64,000 nt of DNA from Bacteroidetes bacterium 47-18 (lineage in GTDB: Bacteria > Bacteroidota > Bacteroidia > Chitinophagales > Chitinophagaceae). The notes under the pieces were generated by a model. It worked only from the letters and a program-made list of their open reading frames with translations. It made no database searches and had not been told where the DNA came from. The stretch lies in assembly GCA_001897155.1 (NCBI GenBank), contig MKSF01000022.1:1-64000 (forward strand), written 5' to 3'. This document shows, piece by piece, positions 34,822 through 43,407 of this stretch (position 1 is its first letter; the number at the start of each line of letters is the position of its first letter). The position numbers and the translations under genes are program-made.

Positions 34822-36783
34822 TTATAACTTATAGAGCGCTTTTGAGCCGAAGCTGATATAAAAAGCGGTATAGGTGTCCGGCTCCGTTGTTATGTCAATG
34901 TCACCCTGGAACATTTTCACCCTGTCCATGATCCCGGACAAACCTATCCCCGTACCGGACCCCCTCGCAGATTCAGGAAGGCCCCTGCCGTTATCCTCTA
35001 CAACGATATCAAGCTTTTCTCCGTTATGGGTCAGCAGGACCGTTACAGTACCTGCTCCTGAATGCTTAAGGGCATTATTGCACAGCTCCTGAACAATTCT
35101 GTATATATTAAGAGCAGCCTCGGGAGCCAGGTTTTCAAAATCACCTGCTGCGTGCACATGATGCTCTATGCCTGATGAGGCAAAAAGTTTACTGCAAAAC
35201 ACCGAAATAGCCGTGATCAGCCCATCCTTTAAAAGAATATCGGGAGCCAGGTTATGGGCGACATTCCTGACCTCGGATGAGGTATCGGTAAGAATGTCCT
35301 TGGCGATCTTGAATTCCTTTAAGCCCACTAACTGGGGGTGTATGTTCTCTGCAGCCAGCAAAAAGGATTTGGCCGCCGCAAGCTGGCTGTTGACGCTGTC
35401 ATGGAGATCATGCGCGATGCGGTTCCTTTCCTTTTCCGCTCCCGCGATCTTTGACCTCAGCCCCAGTATCACATTTTCCGCCCTTTGTCTTTTACGTTGT
35501 AAGCCGTGCCATACCCGGGCGATAATGATCAATGAAAGGAATGTTATGGACAGTATCCATATCCATAGATTACGAGTCTGCGTCTGCAACTGCTGTGCAG
35601 CGAGCTGCGCGTCAGACTCCGCAAGCGCCTGGCTTTTACGGCTCAGCTCATACCTGGACTCCAGGTCACTGATCTGTACCGCTATGCTTATGCTTTTCAG
35701 GCTGTCATTTAAAGCGTAATACTGCTCTTTAAGCTTATATGCCTTTTCAAACGCTCCCTGGTCTGCATAGAACCCGGACAGGCTCATCAGCAGGAACGCT
35801 CTTTCCTTAGGAGTTTTGGCGGGATCCTTTTCTACCTGCCGGTAAAACCTCATCGCGTTCGCATAGTCTTTTTTCTGCTTATACAGATTCCCGATATTAC
35901 ACAGCAAGGTATTATAGCCGTTCTTTTCTACCGGGACATCCTGGTACAGGTTATATGCCTGCAGGTAATAATATAAGGAAGAGTCCGGCTGCAGCAGTTT
36001 GTCATAAAGATTACCCAGGCCTGTATAACCCATGAATAAGATGCTCTTATTCCGGTTGGACTGCGCCCAGGATATAGCTTTTCCATATGCAAAGGCACAG
36101 GAATCCCACCGTTCCTTCACAAAATAATAGCCCCCTAAATTATTGTAATTATTGGCCAGCAGGTTCGTATCGCTCACATCCCCGGCTTCCGCCTTGATCT
36201 TTTGCAGGTAATGGTAGGCCTGCTCCAGGTTACCTGCTTCGAAATGGGAAAAGGACAGGTTATTGTAGATATATGTTATGGGAGGGCTTTGCTGCATATC
36301 ATCCCTATGAAACTGCTCTTTGTATCTTAAAGCCAGGAAATAGTTATAGGCGGCAGAATCATACTGCGCCATATAGCTGTAGGCATTGCCCAGGTTATTA
36401 TAAATTAAGGGCAGGAGCTGCGGCAGCCGCTTCTCATTAGTAAATTGCAGCGCCCCCCGCAACGATGACTGCGCGGAAGCATACTGCCCCAACTGCATCT
36501 GGACGACAGACAAGGCGGACAAGGCCAATACGCTTCCCCTGTCATAGCTTATGCTGCGGGACTGCCGGTATATATCCTGCAGCAACCTTACAGCGCTATC
36601 CGGGAATTCCGCCTTCAGCTTCGAAGCAGCGGAAATGCTTTTGATCATAGCCACCGTGTCCGGGGTAACGGAAGCCGGATGAACTGCAGGCTGCGCAATA
36701 GCGTTTCCTGCTGTTACCGTCATCCACCATAACAATAAAAAAAGGTAACGGAAATAACTGCGCTTTGCCGGATATGTCATCAT
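34822..36783 (-). CDS. TPR-containing sensor histidine kinase (HisKA_3/NarX-like)
   Basis: A 653-residue kinase. Signal peptide/N-terminal hydrophobic segment (about 10-28), a periplasmic TPR array (about 55-375, e.g. 'QLLPLIYNNLGNAYSYMAQYDSAAYNYFLAL', 'YNTLLCNIGNLYKQKKDYANAM'), a membrane helix (about 400-422), a coiled coil, then the HisKA_3 phosphoacceptor 'NRIAHDLHDSVNSQLA' (His near 455) and the ATPase with NALKHSGAGT, VEDNGRGLP and GTGIGLSGI. TPR-sensor kinases paired with LuxR regulators are typical of Bacteroidota. The stimulus is unknown. Confidence 0.92.
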   Translation of the reverse strand: MMTYPAKRSYFRYLFLLLWWMTVTAGNAIAQPAVHPASVTPDTVAMIKSISAASKLKAEFPDSAVRLLQDIYRQSRSISYDRGSVLALSALSVVQMQLGQYASAQSSLRGALQFTNEKRLPQLLPLIYNNLGNAYSYMAQYDSAAYNYFLALRYKEQFHRDDMQQSPPITYIYNNLSFSHFEAGNLEQAYHYLQKIKAEAGDVSDTNLLANNYNNLGGYYFVKERWDSCAFAYGKAISWAQSNRNKSILFMGYTGLGNLYDKLLQPDSSLYYYLQAYNLYQDVPVEKNGYNTLLCNIGNLYKQKKDYANAMRFYRQVEKDPAKTPKERAFLLMSLSGFYADQGAFEKAYKLKEQYYALNDSLKSISIAVQISDLESRYELSRKSQALAESDAQLAAQQLQTQTRNLWIWILSITFLSLIIIARVWHGLQRKRQRAENVILGLRSKIAGAEKERNRIAHDLHDSVNSQLAAAKSFLLAAENIHPQLVGLKEFKIAKDILTDTSSEVRNVAHNLAPDILLKDGLITAISVFCSKLFASSGIEHHVHAAGDFENLAPEAALNIYRIVQELCNNALKHSGAGTVTVLLTHNGEKLDIVVEDNGRGLPESARGSGTGIGLSGIMDRVKMFQGDIDITTEPDTYTAFYISFGSKALYKL

Positions 36784-37076
36784 AATTCTGTCCCTCCGGC
36801 AAATTACCTAAATTAAAGGGGATTTTCTGGCGCCCGCTCTCAAAAAAAGTCAGGTAATTGTCATTTTTCCGGAGCACATATGATGCAAATAAACAATTCA
36901 TAGCATAAGGCATATCTTACGGCATTACAATCAAAAATTTATATATAATCAACACTCCCTGCACGCCCAGGGCGGTACTGTTCGCGCTTTATTTTTTCAG
37001 TAAAAACACGGTAGTAGCTCTTGCCGCTTCAAATTAATTTTGTCTGAAATTATTTATCCTGAAAATAACATTAGGT

Positions 37077-39302
37077 ATGAAAAAACGCTTTTTAAGTATA
37101 TTATTCCTAAGCCTTTCCTTAGGGAGCGCACTGTATGCGCAGCAACAGTTCGACTGGTCGGTAAGCCACAGCACCGCACAAAGCCGGTCCAATGTGACCA
37201 TGAACAAAATAACAACTGACAGGGAAGGCAATATCTATACACTGGGTCTTTTTGAAGGCACCCTGACCATTGGCGGCGGCCTCAATCAACAGATGCTGAA
37301 TGAGCAATATGCCAATGCCTCCAACGGGCAATGGGAGCTGTTCGTAACCAAAACCACCCCGGGCGGTGCAGTACAGTGGGCCAGGAAGTTTGATAAGACC
37401 TCCTATGTGTTCAACCATGTTTATAATGCACCCATGCCTTCCGGCATAGTAGTGGACGACAGCCTGAATGTTTACCTTGCGGCTTCATTTCCCGGCGCCA
37501 TAGATGCCAACCCCGGTGCAGCCTCCAACATACACGCCACAGAGGACGCCACCCTGACCACGGCCAAATCAGCGGTCATCATCAAGCTCGACGAGCAGGG
37601 TACATATGTATGGTCCAGGCATATTACAAGAAATGAATCCATCTGGTTTCCGGGCTTATCCTATAAAAGGGGGATCGATATCAGGCTCATAGGCTTCAAC
37701 ATTACATCAAACGGCATCCTGTATGGCTACGGAAATCTCGGGAGCAGCCAGGCTGGCGACACGCTCACATTTGACCCGGGCGGTCAGAGCCTGATCAAAA
37801 CATTTTCCGACACCTCAGATACCCGTCCTTTCTGGTTTGAGATAGACAAGGTAACAGGCAATTTCTCCAATACAGGCTATTTTAAAAAGAATGCAAGCGG
37901 CAGCATCCAGCACCTGAGCGTACAATATGATAATGCAAGGAACAAATATGTAACCGCCATTTTTGCCAAAACGGTGGATATCAGCCTTGAGAACAACACT
38001 TCCCAAATATTGGCCACGCCAAACCCGGCTGCCAGCTCTACCGGTTCATTTGTAGCTAAATATGACAGCACAAATGCCATTATCTGGTCCAGGTTAATAA
38101 GGAGCAGCAAAAATACCTCTGCAAGAGCTATTGCCGCAGACGAAGCCGGTCAACTTTTTGTAACGGGAGATTTTCAGGATACAACCACCTTTACAGACCC
38201 CAACAATACCAACATCGTACTTACCGTGACAGCGTCCAATACAGTGGCCGCACCTTCCAATACCTATGTCGCCCGGTACGATACTGCAGGAAATTTAAAA
38301 TGGGCCACCAAATTGGATTTCGGACAAACGAATGATGTCAACACCACTACGTCCGCTATTGCTACCGATGAGCTAGGCGTACCGTATGTATCCGGCCAGG
38401 TTTACGGGGAGTTCAACCGTGTCGGCATCGGGTACCAGAATTACAGGCACGGATTTGTATCTAAAGTAGACACAGGCGGCGCCCAGCTTTGGTTCATGCG
38501 CTATGGCACCATCCCCTTCTTTCAGGGCGAGGTGGTCAATATGCAGGCCGTACACCTGGACAGCTCCAACAACCTGTATACCTGCGGCAGCATCAGGCAG
38601 GCAAGCATTAATGCGAGCCCCCTGCAACAGGATACCAACTGGGTGGCCTTAACCGGGACGCAGACAGCCTACCTGCTGAAGTATTCCTGCTCCGATACCG
38701 CCCGTACACTGCTGAGCACAAGCGCCTGTAACCAATATGTATTCGATAACCAGACCTTTACCCAGAGCGGCGAATATATATTTCATTACTGGTCGGCAGG
38801 AGGCTGTGACAGCACTGTTGTGCTGGACCTCACGGTAAATTATATAGACAAGCCTTTCATTACGGTAAACAACTTTACCCTCGGTGTCACATCGACCTAC
38901 GCTACCTACCGGTGGCTGAAAAACGGCGTACTGATTCCCGGGGCCACACAGGCCACCTATAACGTTACGGAAAACGCGGATTACAAAGTGATCGTAACTA
39001 CGGCAGCAGGCTGTACAGATACATCCGATGCCTATACCGTAGATAATGTAAGCCCGGTCTTTGAACATGCCTTAAGCGGTTTGGTAACGGTCTATCCCAA
39101 TCCCGTAACCGATAAGGTATATATTGAAAGCCCTGAGGCTGTGCAATATTACATAACAGGGATTGAGGGTAAAAGATTACAGGATATTACAGCTTACCAC
39201 AGCGCCATTGATTGCAGCGGCCTGGCGGCAGGTATATACTTCCTGCATGTCCTGGACCGGGAAGACAGGGTAATCAAAGTAGAAAAGATAGTAAAACAAT
39301 AG
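37077..39302 (+). CDS. T9SS secreted protein with SBBP-like repeats
   Basis: A 741-residue secreted protein. Signal peptide ends LYAQ. The body has repeated 'VIIKLDEQGTYVWSRHI', 'GSFVAKYDSTNAIIWSRLI' and 'TYVARYDTAGNLKWATKL' units, the SBBP/beta-propeller-like motif. A Cys-containing adhesion-type segment lies near 545-590, then a PKD/Ig-like segment (about 595-650), and a C-terminal T9SS domain (about 660-741: 'VTVYPNPVTDKVYIESPE'). Surface or secreted; function unknown. A TAATTTTG -7-like sequence lies at 37035-37042, but no -33 element is clear. Confidence 0.82.
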   Translation: MKKRFLSILFLSLSLGSALYAQQQFDWSVSHSTAQSRSNVTMNKITTDREGNIYTLGLFEGTLTIGGGLNQQMLNEQYANASNGQWELFVTKTTPGGAVQWARKFDKTSYVFNHVYNAPMPSGIVVDDSLNVYLAASFPGAIDANPGAASNIHATEDATLTTAKSAVIIKLDEQGTYVWSRHITRNESIWFPGLSYKRGIDIRLIGFNITSNGILYGYGNLGSSQAGDTLTFDPGGQSLIKTFSDTSDTRPFWFEIDKVTGNFSNTGYFKKNASGSIQHLSVQYDNARNKYVTAIFAKTVDISLENNTSQILATPNPAASSTGSFVAKYDSTNAIIWSRLIRSSKNTSARAIAADEAGQLFVTGDFQDTTTFTDPNNTNIVLTVTASNTVAAPSNTYVARYDTAGNLKWATKLDFGQTNDVNTTTSAIATDELGVPYVSGQVYGEFNRVGIGYQNYRHGFVSKVDTGGAQLWFMRYGTIPFFQGEVVNMQAVHLDSSNNLYTCGSIRQASINASPLQQDTNWVALTGTQTAYLLKYSCSDTARTLLSTSACNQYVFDNQTFTQSGEYIFHYWSAGGCDSTVVLDLTVNYIDKPFITVNNFTLGVTSTYATYRWLKNGVLIPGATQATYNVTENADYKVIVTTAAGCTDTSDAYTVDNVSPVFEHALSGLVTVYPNPVTDKVYIESPEAVQYYITGIEGKRLQDITAYHSAIDCSGLAAGIYFLHVLDREDRVIKVEKIVKQ

Positions 39303-39375
39303 TGTCCGCCGGATAAGCATCAGTAATGGCTTTGGGCAGATCAAAGCCATTACTGATTACAAACAAACAGAGTTT

Positions 39376-40428
39376 ATGAAGTATTGCAGCCTTTTCCTGT
39401 TACTGTCTATGATCATGGCCGCGCCGGCTTACACCCAGCAAATCACGCTGCCGGATGGTAGTCCGGTGCCGGAACAGTTTTGCCATAATGATACCGCTGT
39501 ACAAATAAAAGGCGATGTGCAGGGCGGAACATTTTCCGGTTGCGGTGTCATGCAGCAAAACGGCCTGTGGTATTTCAACCCCGCCCGGGCCGTAAGCGAG
39601 GTAACCGTATTCCCTCATAGTTGCCATATTATGTACACATCCCAGCACAGCAGTATCAGTAAACGTATCATTATCCACAAGCCGGTCATCATAGAGCCGT
39701 CTTTGCAGTCGCAAGGTACCTGCGACGGGGCTTTCACGCTCCGGGCGGCAACAAAATACGCCGGCTCTTACCGGTATAGCTGGGCACCCGCCCTGCCGCT
39801 GCAGGAACCCGGCCAGGCCGAAACCAAAGGCCTGATCAGCCAAACCACGACATTCTACCTTACAGTAACGGACAATATAAGCGGATGCACAGGCAAGGAT
39901 ACCGTGATGATCAGCAAATATCCCATTCCCGTTGTCACCGTATCGCCTGAAGCGATCATTATCAAAGCGGGAGAGAGCATACCCCTGGAAGCCTCCGGAG
40001 CAGTGAGCTACCAGTGGCTGCCCGGGAAATGGCTGAGCAGTAATACCATTCCCGATCCTGTTGCCTATCCGAGGGCACCGGTGACCTATACGGTGGTAGG
40101 AAGAAATGAGTTCGGCTGCTATGATTCCGCCCACGCCCGGATAGCGATCATAGAGGATTACTTCATTCCCGGTGCGTTTACCCCTAACGGTGACGGCCTG
40201 AATGATGTGTTTAAAATAGAAAATATCGGTTACCAGGGTATAGGCGCTTTCCAGATATTCAATCGCTGGGGTGAGCTGGTATTTGAAGGCCATACAGCCT
40301 CCGCACAATGGGATGGCACCTGCAATGGCAGGGACGCTCCGGCCGGGACATATTTCTACCACATTATTCTGAATGCGTTAGACGGCAGCAGCAAGGTACA
40401 TAAAGGGAGTGTAACGCTGCTAAGATAG
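39376..40428 (+). CDS. Secreted protein with CHU_C (T9SS type B) C-terminal domain
   Basis: A 350-residue protein with a signal peptide ending YTQQ, an Ig-like/PKD-like middle ('TFYLTVTDNISGCTGKDTVMI') and the C-terminal gliding motility-associated CHU_C domain: 'FIPGAFTPNGDGLNDVFKI', FQIFNRWGELVFEG and 'WDGTCNGRDAPAGTYFYHII'. The last domain is the type B T9SS sorting signal. It follows the type A cargo gene by 73 bases in the same direction, so they may be co-transcribed. Confidence 0.85.
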   Translation: MKYCSLFLLLSMIMAAPAYTQQITLPDGSPVPEQFCHNDTAVQIKGDVQGGTFSGCGVMQQNGLWYFNPARAVSEVTVFPHSCHIMYTSQHSSISKRIIIHKPVIIEPSLQSQGTCDGAFTLRAATKYAGSYRYSWAPALPLQEPGQAETKGLISQTTTFYLTVTDNISGCTGKDTVMISKYPIPVVTVSPEAIIIKAGESIPLEASGAVSYQWLPGKWLSSNTIPDPVAYPRAPVTYTVVGRNEFGCYDSAHARIAIIEDYFIPGAFTPNGDGLNDVFKIENIGYQGIGAFQIFNRWGELVFEGHTASAQWDGTCNGRDAPAGTYFYHIILNALDGSSKVHKGSVTLLR

Positions 40429-40803
40429 CCGGACTTTCCTGGTACAGTGAACAGCAAGCGGTCCGTACACTGCGGCGACATTATAGTTAGCTGAAGCATC
40501 ATACCCTCCACCGGGATAGTCAGTGTAAGAAAAAAAGGCTATCGGGACCATTGAGACCTACCCGGCATTTGGGACTAAAGCACAGGTATTGCATTCAAAA
40601 ATACCTGTGCTTATCTTTTATAGATATTTTCTCCGCTGTTGTTGCTACGCACAGCTCTATAAAGCTTTCCTGGATCATTCTACTGCCGGCAGCACTTATC
40701 ATACCACAATTCAATAAAGCGCAGTAACTTTGTGGCTTACAATGAAAGATCACCTGTCACCTCAGCCGTGCCTGTGACCCCCAAAACCTTTATAAAATAA
40801 ATT
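40429..40803. other. Intergenic region
   Basis: A 375-base gap with no gene seen. It holds the hairpin at 40578-40612, likely the terminator of the upstream gene pair. Confidence 0.5.
40578..40618 (+). terminator. Terminator-like hairpin
   Basis: Perfect 13-bp stem AAGCACAGGTATT (40578-40590) / AATACCTGTGCTT (40600-40612), loop GCATTCAAA, followed by ATCTTTTA. Confidence 0.7.
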
Positions 40804-41256
40804 ATGAAACAACTGCTCAGTCTATTTATGATACTGTCTGCCAATACACTCTTCGGACAGCAGGCTCCAAAAGACTATTTCCCGTCAGAGATCATAAAAA
40901 TAGACGTGAGCCCCCAAACCGAAAAGGATATCAACCGGCAGAACGAGCTGCTAAAAAAAGAAATGCTGAACGCCAAGGAACAAAAAGAGCTGGATAGCCT
41001 GCTGCTGCAATACGGAGAAACTGTCGAAAGCGTATGGGACATCATTGACGGCGGATGTAGCTGGTATTGCGGCGGCGGCAATTATAAGGTAATTGCCTCA
41101 TCTGCACTGACAGCACGTAACGGCATACAATACAAAGCAGAACAGGCAAATGATTTAAGCTACAAAACCGCCTGGATCGAAGGCAGGGAAGATGAAGGAA
41201 TAGGTGAATACCTGGAATTTTATTTTAAAAAGATTAATATAGCCCAAAGTGGCTAA
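40804..41256 (+). pseudogene. Secreted protein with discoidin/NADase-type glycan-binding domain, 3'-truncated
   Basis: A 150-codon frame that starts as a normal secreted protein (signal peptide ending LFGQQ) and a charged helix, then 'CSWYCGGGNYKVIASSAL', 'YKAEQANDLSYKTAWIEG' and 'GIGEYLEFYF'. This is the start of the discoidin-like (NADase-type) glycan-binding domain, which normally continues for another ~80 residues. Here the domain breaks off near 41225-41240 and the frame ends in unrelated codons (KINIAQSG, stop). The break coincides with the left end of the conjugative element. Confidence 0.7.
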
Positions 41257-41266
41257 TAAAGAGTAG

Positions 41267-41347
41267 TTTACAAGAGTGGGAAATCCAATCGGTAACGATT
41301 TAGTAATGGTGCTTACTGCACTCGCTTTCATCTGATTACCTTGTAAA
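41267..41347. repeat. Nested inverted repeats at the element's left end
   Basis: TTTACAAG (41267-41274) pairs with CTTGTAAA (41340-41347); GGTAA (41291-41295) with TTACC (41336-41340); AGTAA (41302-41306) with TTACT (41313-41317); GTGC..GCAC lies near the centre. The set is roughly centred on 41308 and spans 81 bases. Confidence 0.5.
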
Positions 41348-41371
41348 TCAATACTGCAAATATAAAAAAAT

Positions 41372-41410
41372 AAAGGGTAAAGTACATAGGTGCTTTACCC
41401 TTTTTTTCTT
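41372..41410 (+). terminator. Terminator inside the element's left end
   Basis: Stem AAAGGGTAAAG (41372-41382) / CTTTACCCTTT (41393-41403), followed by T residues. It would stop transcription entering from the chromosome before rteC. Confidence 0.8.
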
Positions 41411-41554
41411 TCCTCTCATACAAAAATTATGAAAAAAAATTCCCCCACTGTGGGGAACCTGTGATATTTATTCCAGTATATTTTCCAAATTTTGGTTCAT
41501 CATCAATAGATGTAATTCCGAAACAGATAGTGATAACTTTTAAAAGACTAAGCT

Positions 41555-42400
41555 ATGGAAATCCTGTTGAGTAAAATATTATCGCAAATAAGGTATCAAG
41601 AAGATAAACTCGCTTCCGATTTGATGCCAACGGCGGAAAAGGCGTATCAAATGACCTTATTCCTGAATGAAATGCTTCTTAAAGTAAAAGCCAAGATTGT
41701 GCAAAGTGGGTTTAAGAACGAACAGCAGGAAATTAACTTTTTTAAGAACATCAAACCCCAAATCTTAGGAAAGCTCATCTACTACAATAAAGTATTTCGA
41801 TTTGAAACGACCTGTCCGGTCAGCACAGGGAAAATACATCAGAGTTATTACGAGAATGAATTAAAATCTCTCAAATCAGAATATAAGGAGAGTATTTGCA
41901 ATACCTATTTTTACAGGTACTACCGTGCAGGAAGAACAGACCGTGACCACAGCTATTTTATGCTCGGAAAAATTAATTACCACGATGGTTTAAATAGCGG
42001 AGTTTTTGAAATAGACCTTAGCTTTTCCACTTATTACGATAACAAAATAGCCCATATTATTGCCAATGAACTACTCTATACTTATTTGCTAAACAAAATC
42101 AATCCCGAAGAAAATCCTGACTTCGTTTTACTAAATGACGATGTGAATAAGGATATTTCGTGGACTAATTCGCAAAACGCACTTATCGAACTGATATATG
42201 CCCTGTATGCTTCCAGTTCTATCTCACACGGAAGTATCGGTATCAGAAAACTGGCTTTGATTTTTCAAATCCTGTTCCGAACTCCTGTAAATGATATACA
42301 TCACGCTTTCCACAGAATGAAAACCCGTGCAGGTTCCCGAACGGCATTTTTAGACCAGCTTAAAGTTTCATTGGAAGAATATATGGATAAAGACCTTTGA
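41555..42400 (+). CDS. rteC: RteC-family regulator of element excision
   Basis: A 281-residue RteC-domain protein: helical N-terminal half ('NEMLLKVKAKIVQSGF', 'EINFFKNIKPQILGKLIYYNKVF'), a 'YYENELKSLKSEYKE' helix, 'FYRYYRAGRTDRDHSYFMLGK' and the C-terminal 'SQNALIELIYALYASSSI' block. In CTnDOT, RteC is a DNA-binding activator of the xis operon that is induced through RteA/RteB under tetracycline. Here it is the first gene of the element and sits directly upstream of the xis-like genes. No rteA or rteB is visible in the window, so its own control is unknown. Confidence 0.85.
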   Translation: MEILLSKILSQIRYQEDKLASDLMPTAEKAYQMTLFLNEMLLKVKAKIVQSGFKNEQQEINFFKNIKPQILGKLIYYNKVFRFETTCPVSTGKIHQSYYENELKSLKSEYKESICNTYFYRYYRAGRTDRDHSYFMLGKINYHDGLNSGVFEIDLSFSTYYDNKIAHIIANELLYTYLLNKINPEENPDFVLLNDDVNKDISWTNSQNALIELIYALYASSSISHGSIGIRKLALIFQILFRTPVNDIHHAFHRMKTRAGSRTAFLDQLKVSLEEYMDKDL

Positions 42401-42420
42401 CTATTAAAAGGCATTGGTTC

Positions 42421-42453
42421 AAAGCAGTACATTTATGTGTACTGCTTTTTTTT
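42421..42453 (+). terminator. Terminator after rteC
   Basis: Stem AAAGCAGTACA (42421-42431) / TGTACTGCTTT (42438-42448), loop TTTATG, followed by a T run. It separates rteC from the xis operon. Confidence 0.85.
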
Positions 42454-42462
42454 ACCCATATC

Positions 42463-42607
42463 TGCCAATTGGCAAATGAAGGCAAAATAACGTAGTTAAT
42501 AATTCAAAAGCCCTCGAAACCCTTATTAAACAAGGGTTTTTCCCGATTGCAAAAATTTTCAAAAAACCGTCAAACCAATTGGCAGACATTGGCAGACAAA
42601 CTTTGCC
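42463..42607. promoter_or_regulatory. Candidate RteC operator cluster upstream of the xis operon
   Basis: The palindrome TGCCAATTGGCA lies at 42463-42474. A second CCAATTGG (42575-42582) opens a tandem direct repeat ATTGGCAGAC (42578-42587 and 42588-42597), and TTTGCCA follows at 42602. All share the TTGGCA/TGCCAA core. In CTnDOT, RteC binds upstream of xis2c, so this gap is where its sites should be. Confidence 0.5.
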
Positions 42608-42627
42608 ACCCTTAGCAATTTTGCATT

Positions 42628-43002
42628 GTGAACATTAATAGCAATGCAATGAAAATAATCACTATCGAAGAAGAAGCGTGGCAACAGCTCAACAGCCGTA
42701 TCAATGCGATTGCCGATTATCTCAAAAGGTTAAATGATACAAGCTACGATGACTTGTGGCTGAACAACCACGAGGTATGCCAATACCTGCACATCAGCGA
42801 AAAGACTTTGTGGCGTATGCGTACCAAAGGCGAAATAGCTTATTCAAAACTTTACGGGCAATACTTCTATACGATTGGAGCAATCAAGGATATGCTCAAT
42901 GCCAATGCTATACAAAGCAATGATGAATTTGTACAGGAGCTTATGGCAAAAGGCAAAAGCTATATCAAGAAAGGTAGAAAGCTGAAATCAGGTAAATCTT
43001 AA
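42628..43002 (+). CDS. Xis2c-like helix-turn-helix excision protein
   Basis: A 124-residue winged HTH protein. 'LWLNNHEVCQYLHISEKTLWRMR' followed by the wing 'GEIAYSKLYGQYFYTIGAIKDML' is the HTH_17/excisionase layout, and the C-terminus is basic. Start ATG 42628 is used; the next Met (42649, MKIITIEEE) is an alternative. By position it corresponds to xis2c of the CTnDOT excision operon, which is needed for excision and for activating transfer genes. Confidence 0.75.
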   Translation: MNINSNAMKIITIEEEAWQQLNSRINAIADYLKRLNDTSYDDLWLNNHEVCQYLHISEKTLWRMRTKGEIAYSKLYGQYFYTIGAIKDMLNANAIQSNDEFVQELMAKGKSYIKKGRKLKSGKS

Positions 43003-43013
43003 AACGTGCGGTT

Positions 43014-43322
43014 ATGAACATTGACAGAATGGAATTTTTGGCGTGGATGGAACGCCTAATGGAACGCCTCGATATGCTGGGCGACAATATAGACAGCTTA
43101 CAAAAGAAACGCAACAGCATTGACGGAGAGGAATTGCTCGACAATCAGGATTTACTGCAAATGCTGAAAATCAGCAACCGTTCCCTGCAACGGTATCGCT
43201 CCATCGGCAAGTTGCCCTATTACACCATAAGTGGCAAACTGTATTACAAACTGTCTGACGTGCATCAGTTCATCAGGGAAAGTTTTAATCCGCCTTTACC
43301 CAAACTGAACGCCAATGGATGA
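43014..43322 (+). CDS. Xis2d-like helix-turn-helix excision protein
   Basis: A 102-residue HTH_17 protein: 'ELLDNQDLLQMLKISNRSLQRYR' with wing 'GKLPYYTISGKLYYKLSDVHQFI'. It is a distant copy of the gene immediately upstream (12-base gap) and corresponds in position to CTnDOT xis2d. The pair probably acts together at the excision site. Confidence 0.75.
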   Translation: MNIDRMEFLAWMERLMERLDMLGDNIDSLQKKRNSIDGEELLDNQDLLQMLKISNRSLQRYRSIGKLPYYTISGKLYYKLSDVHQFIRESFNPPLPKLNANG

Positions 43323-43407
43323 CAAACACTGCCTTTGACTGCCATATCAGGCAAGTGAGCAAACGCTTCATATACATTCGGCATTTGAACTTTAAAATAT
43401 TCAGATT

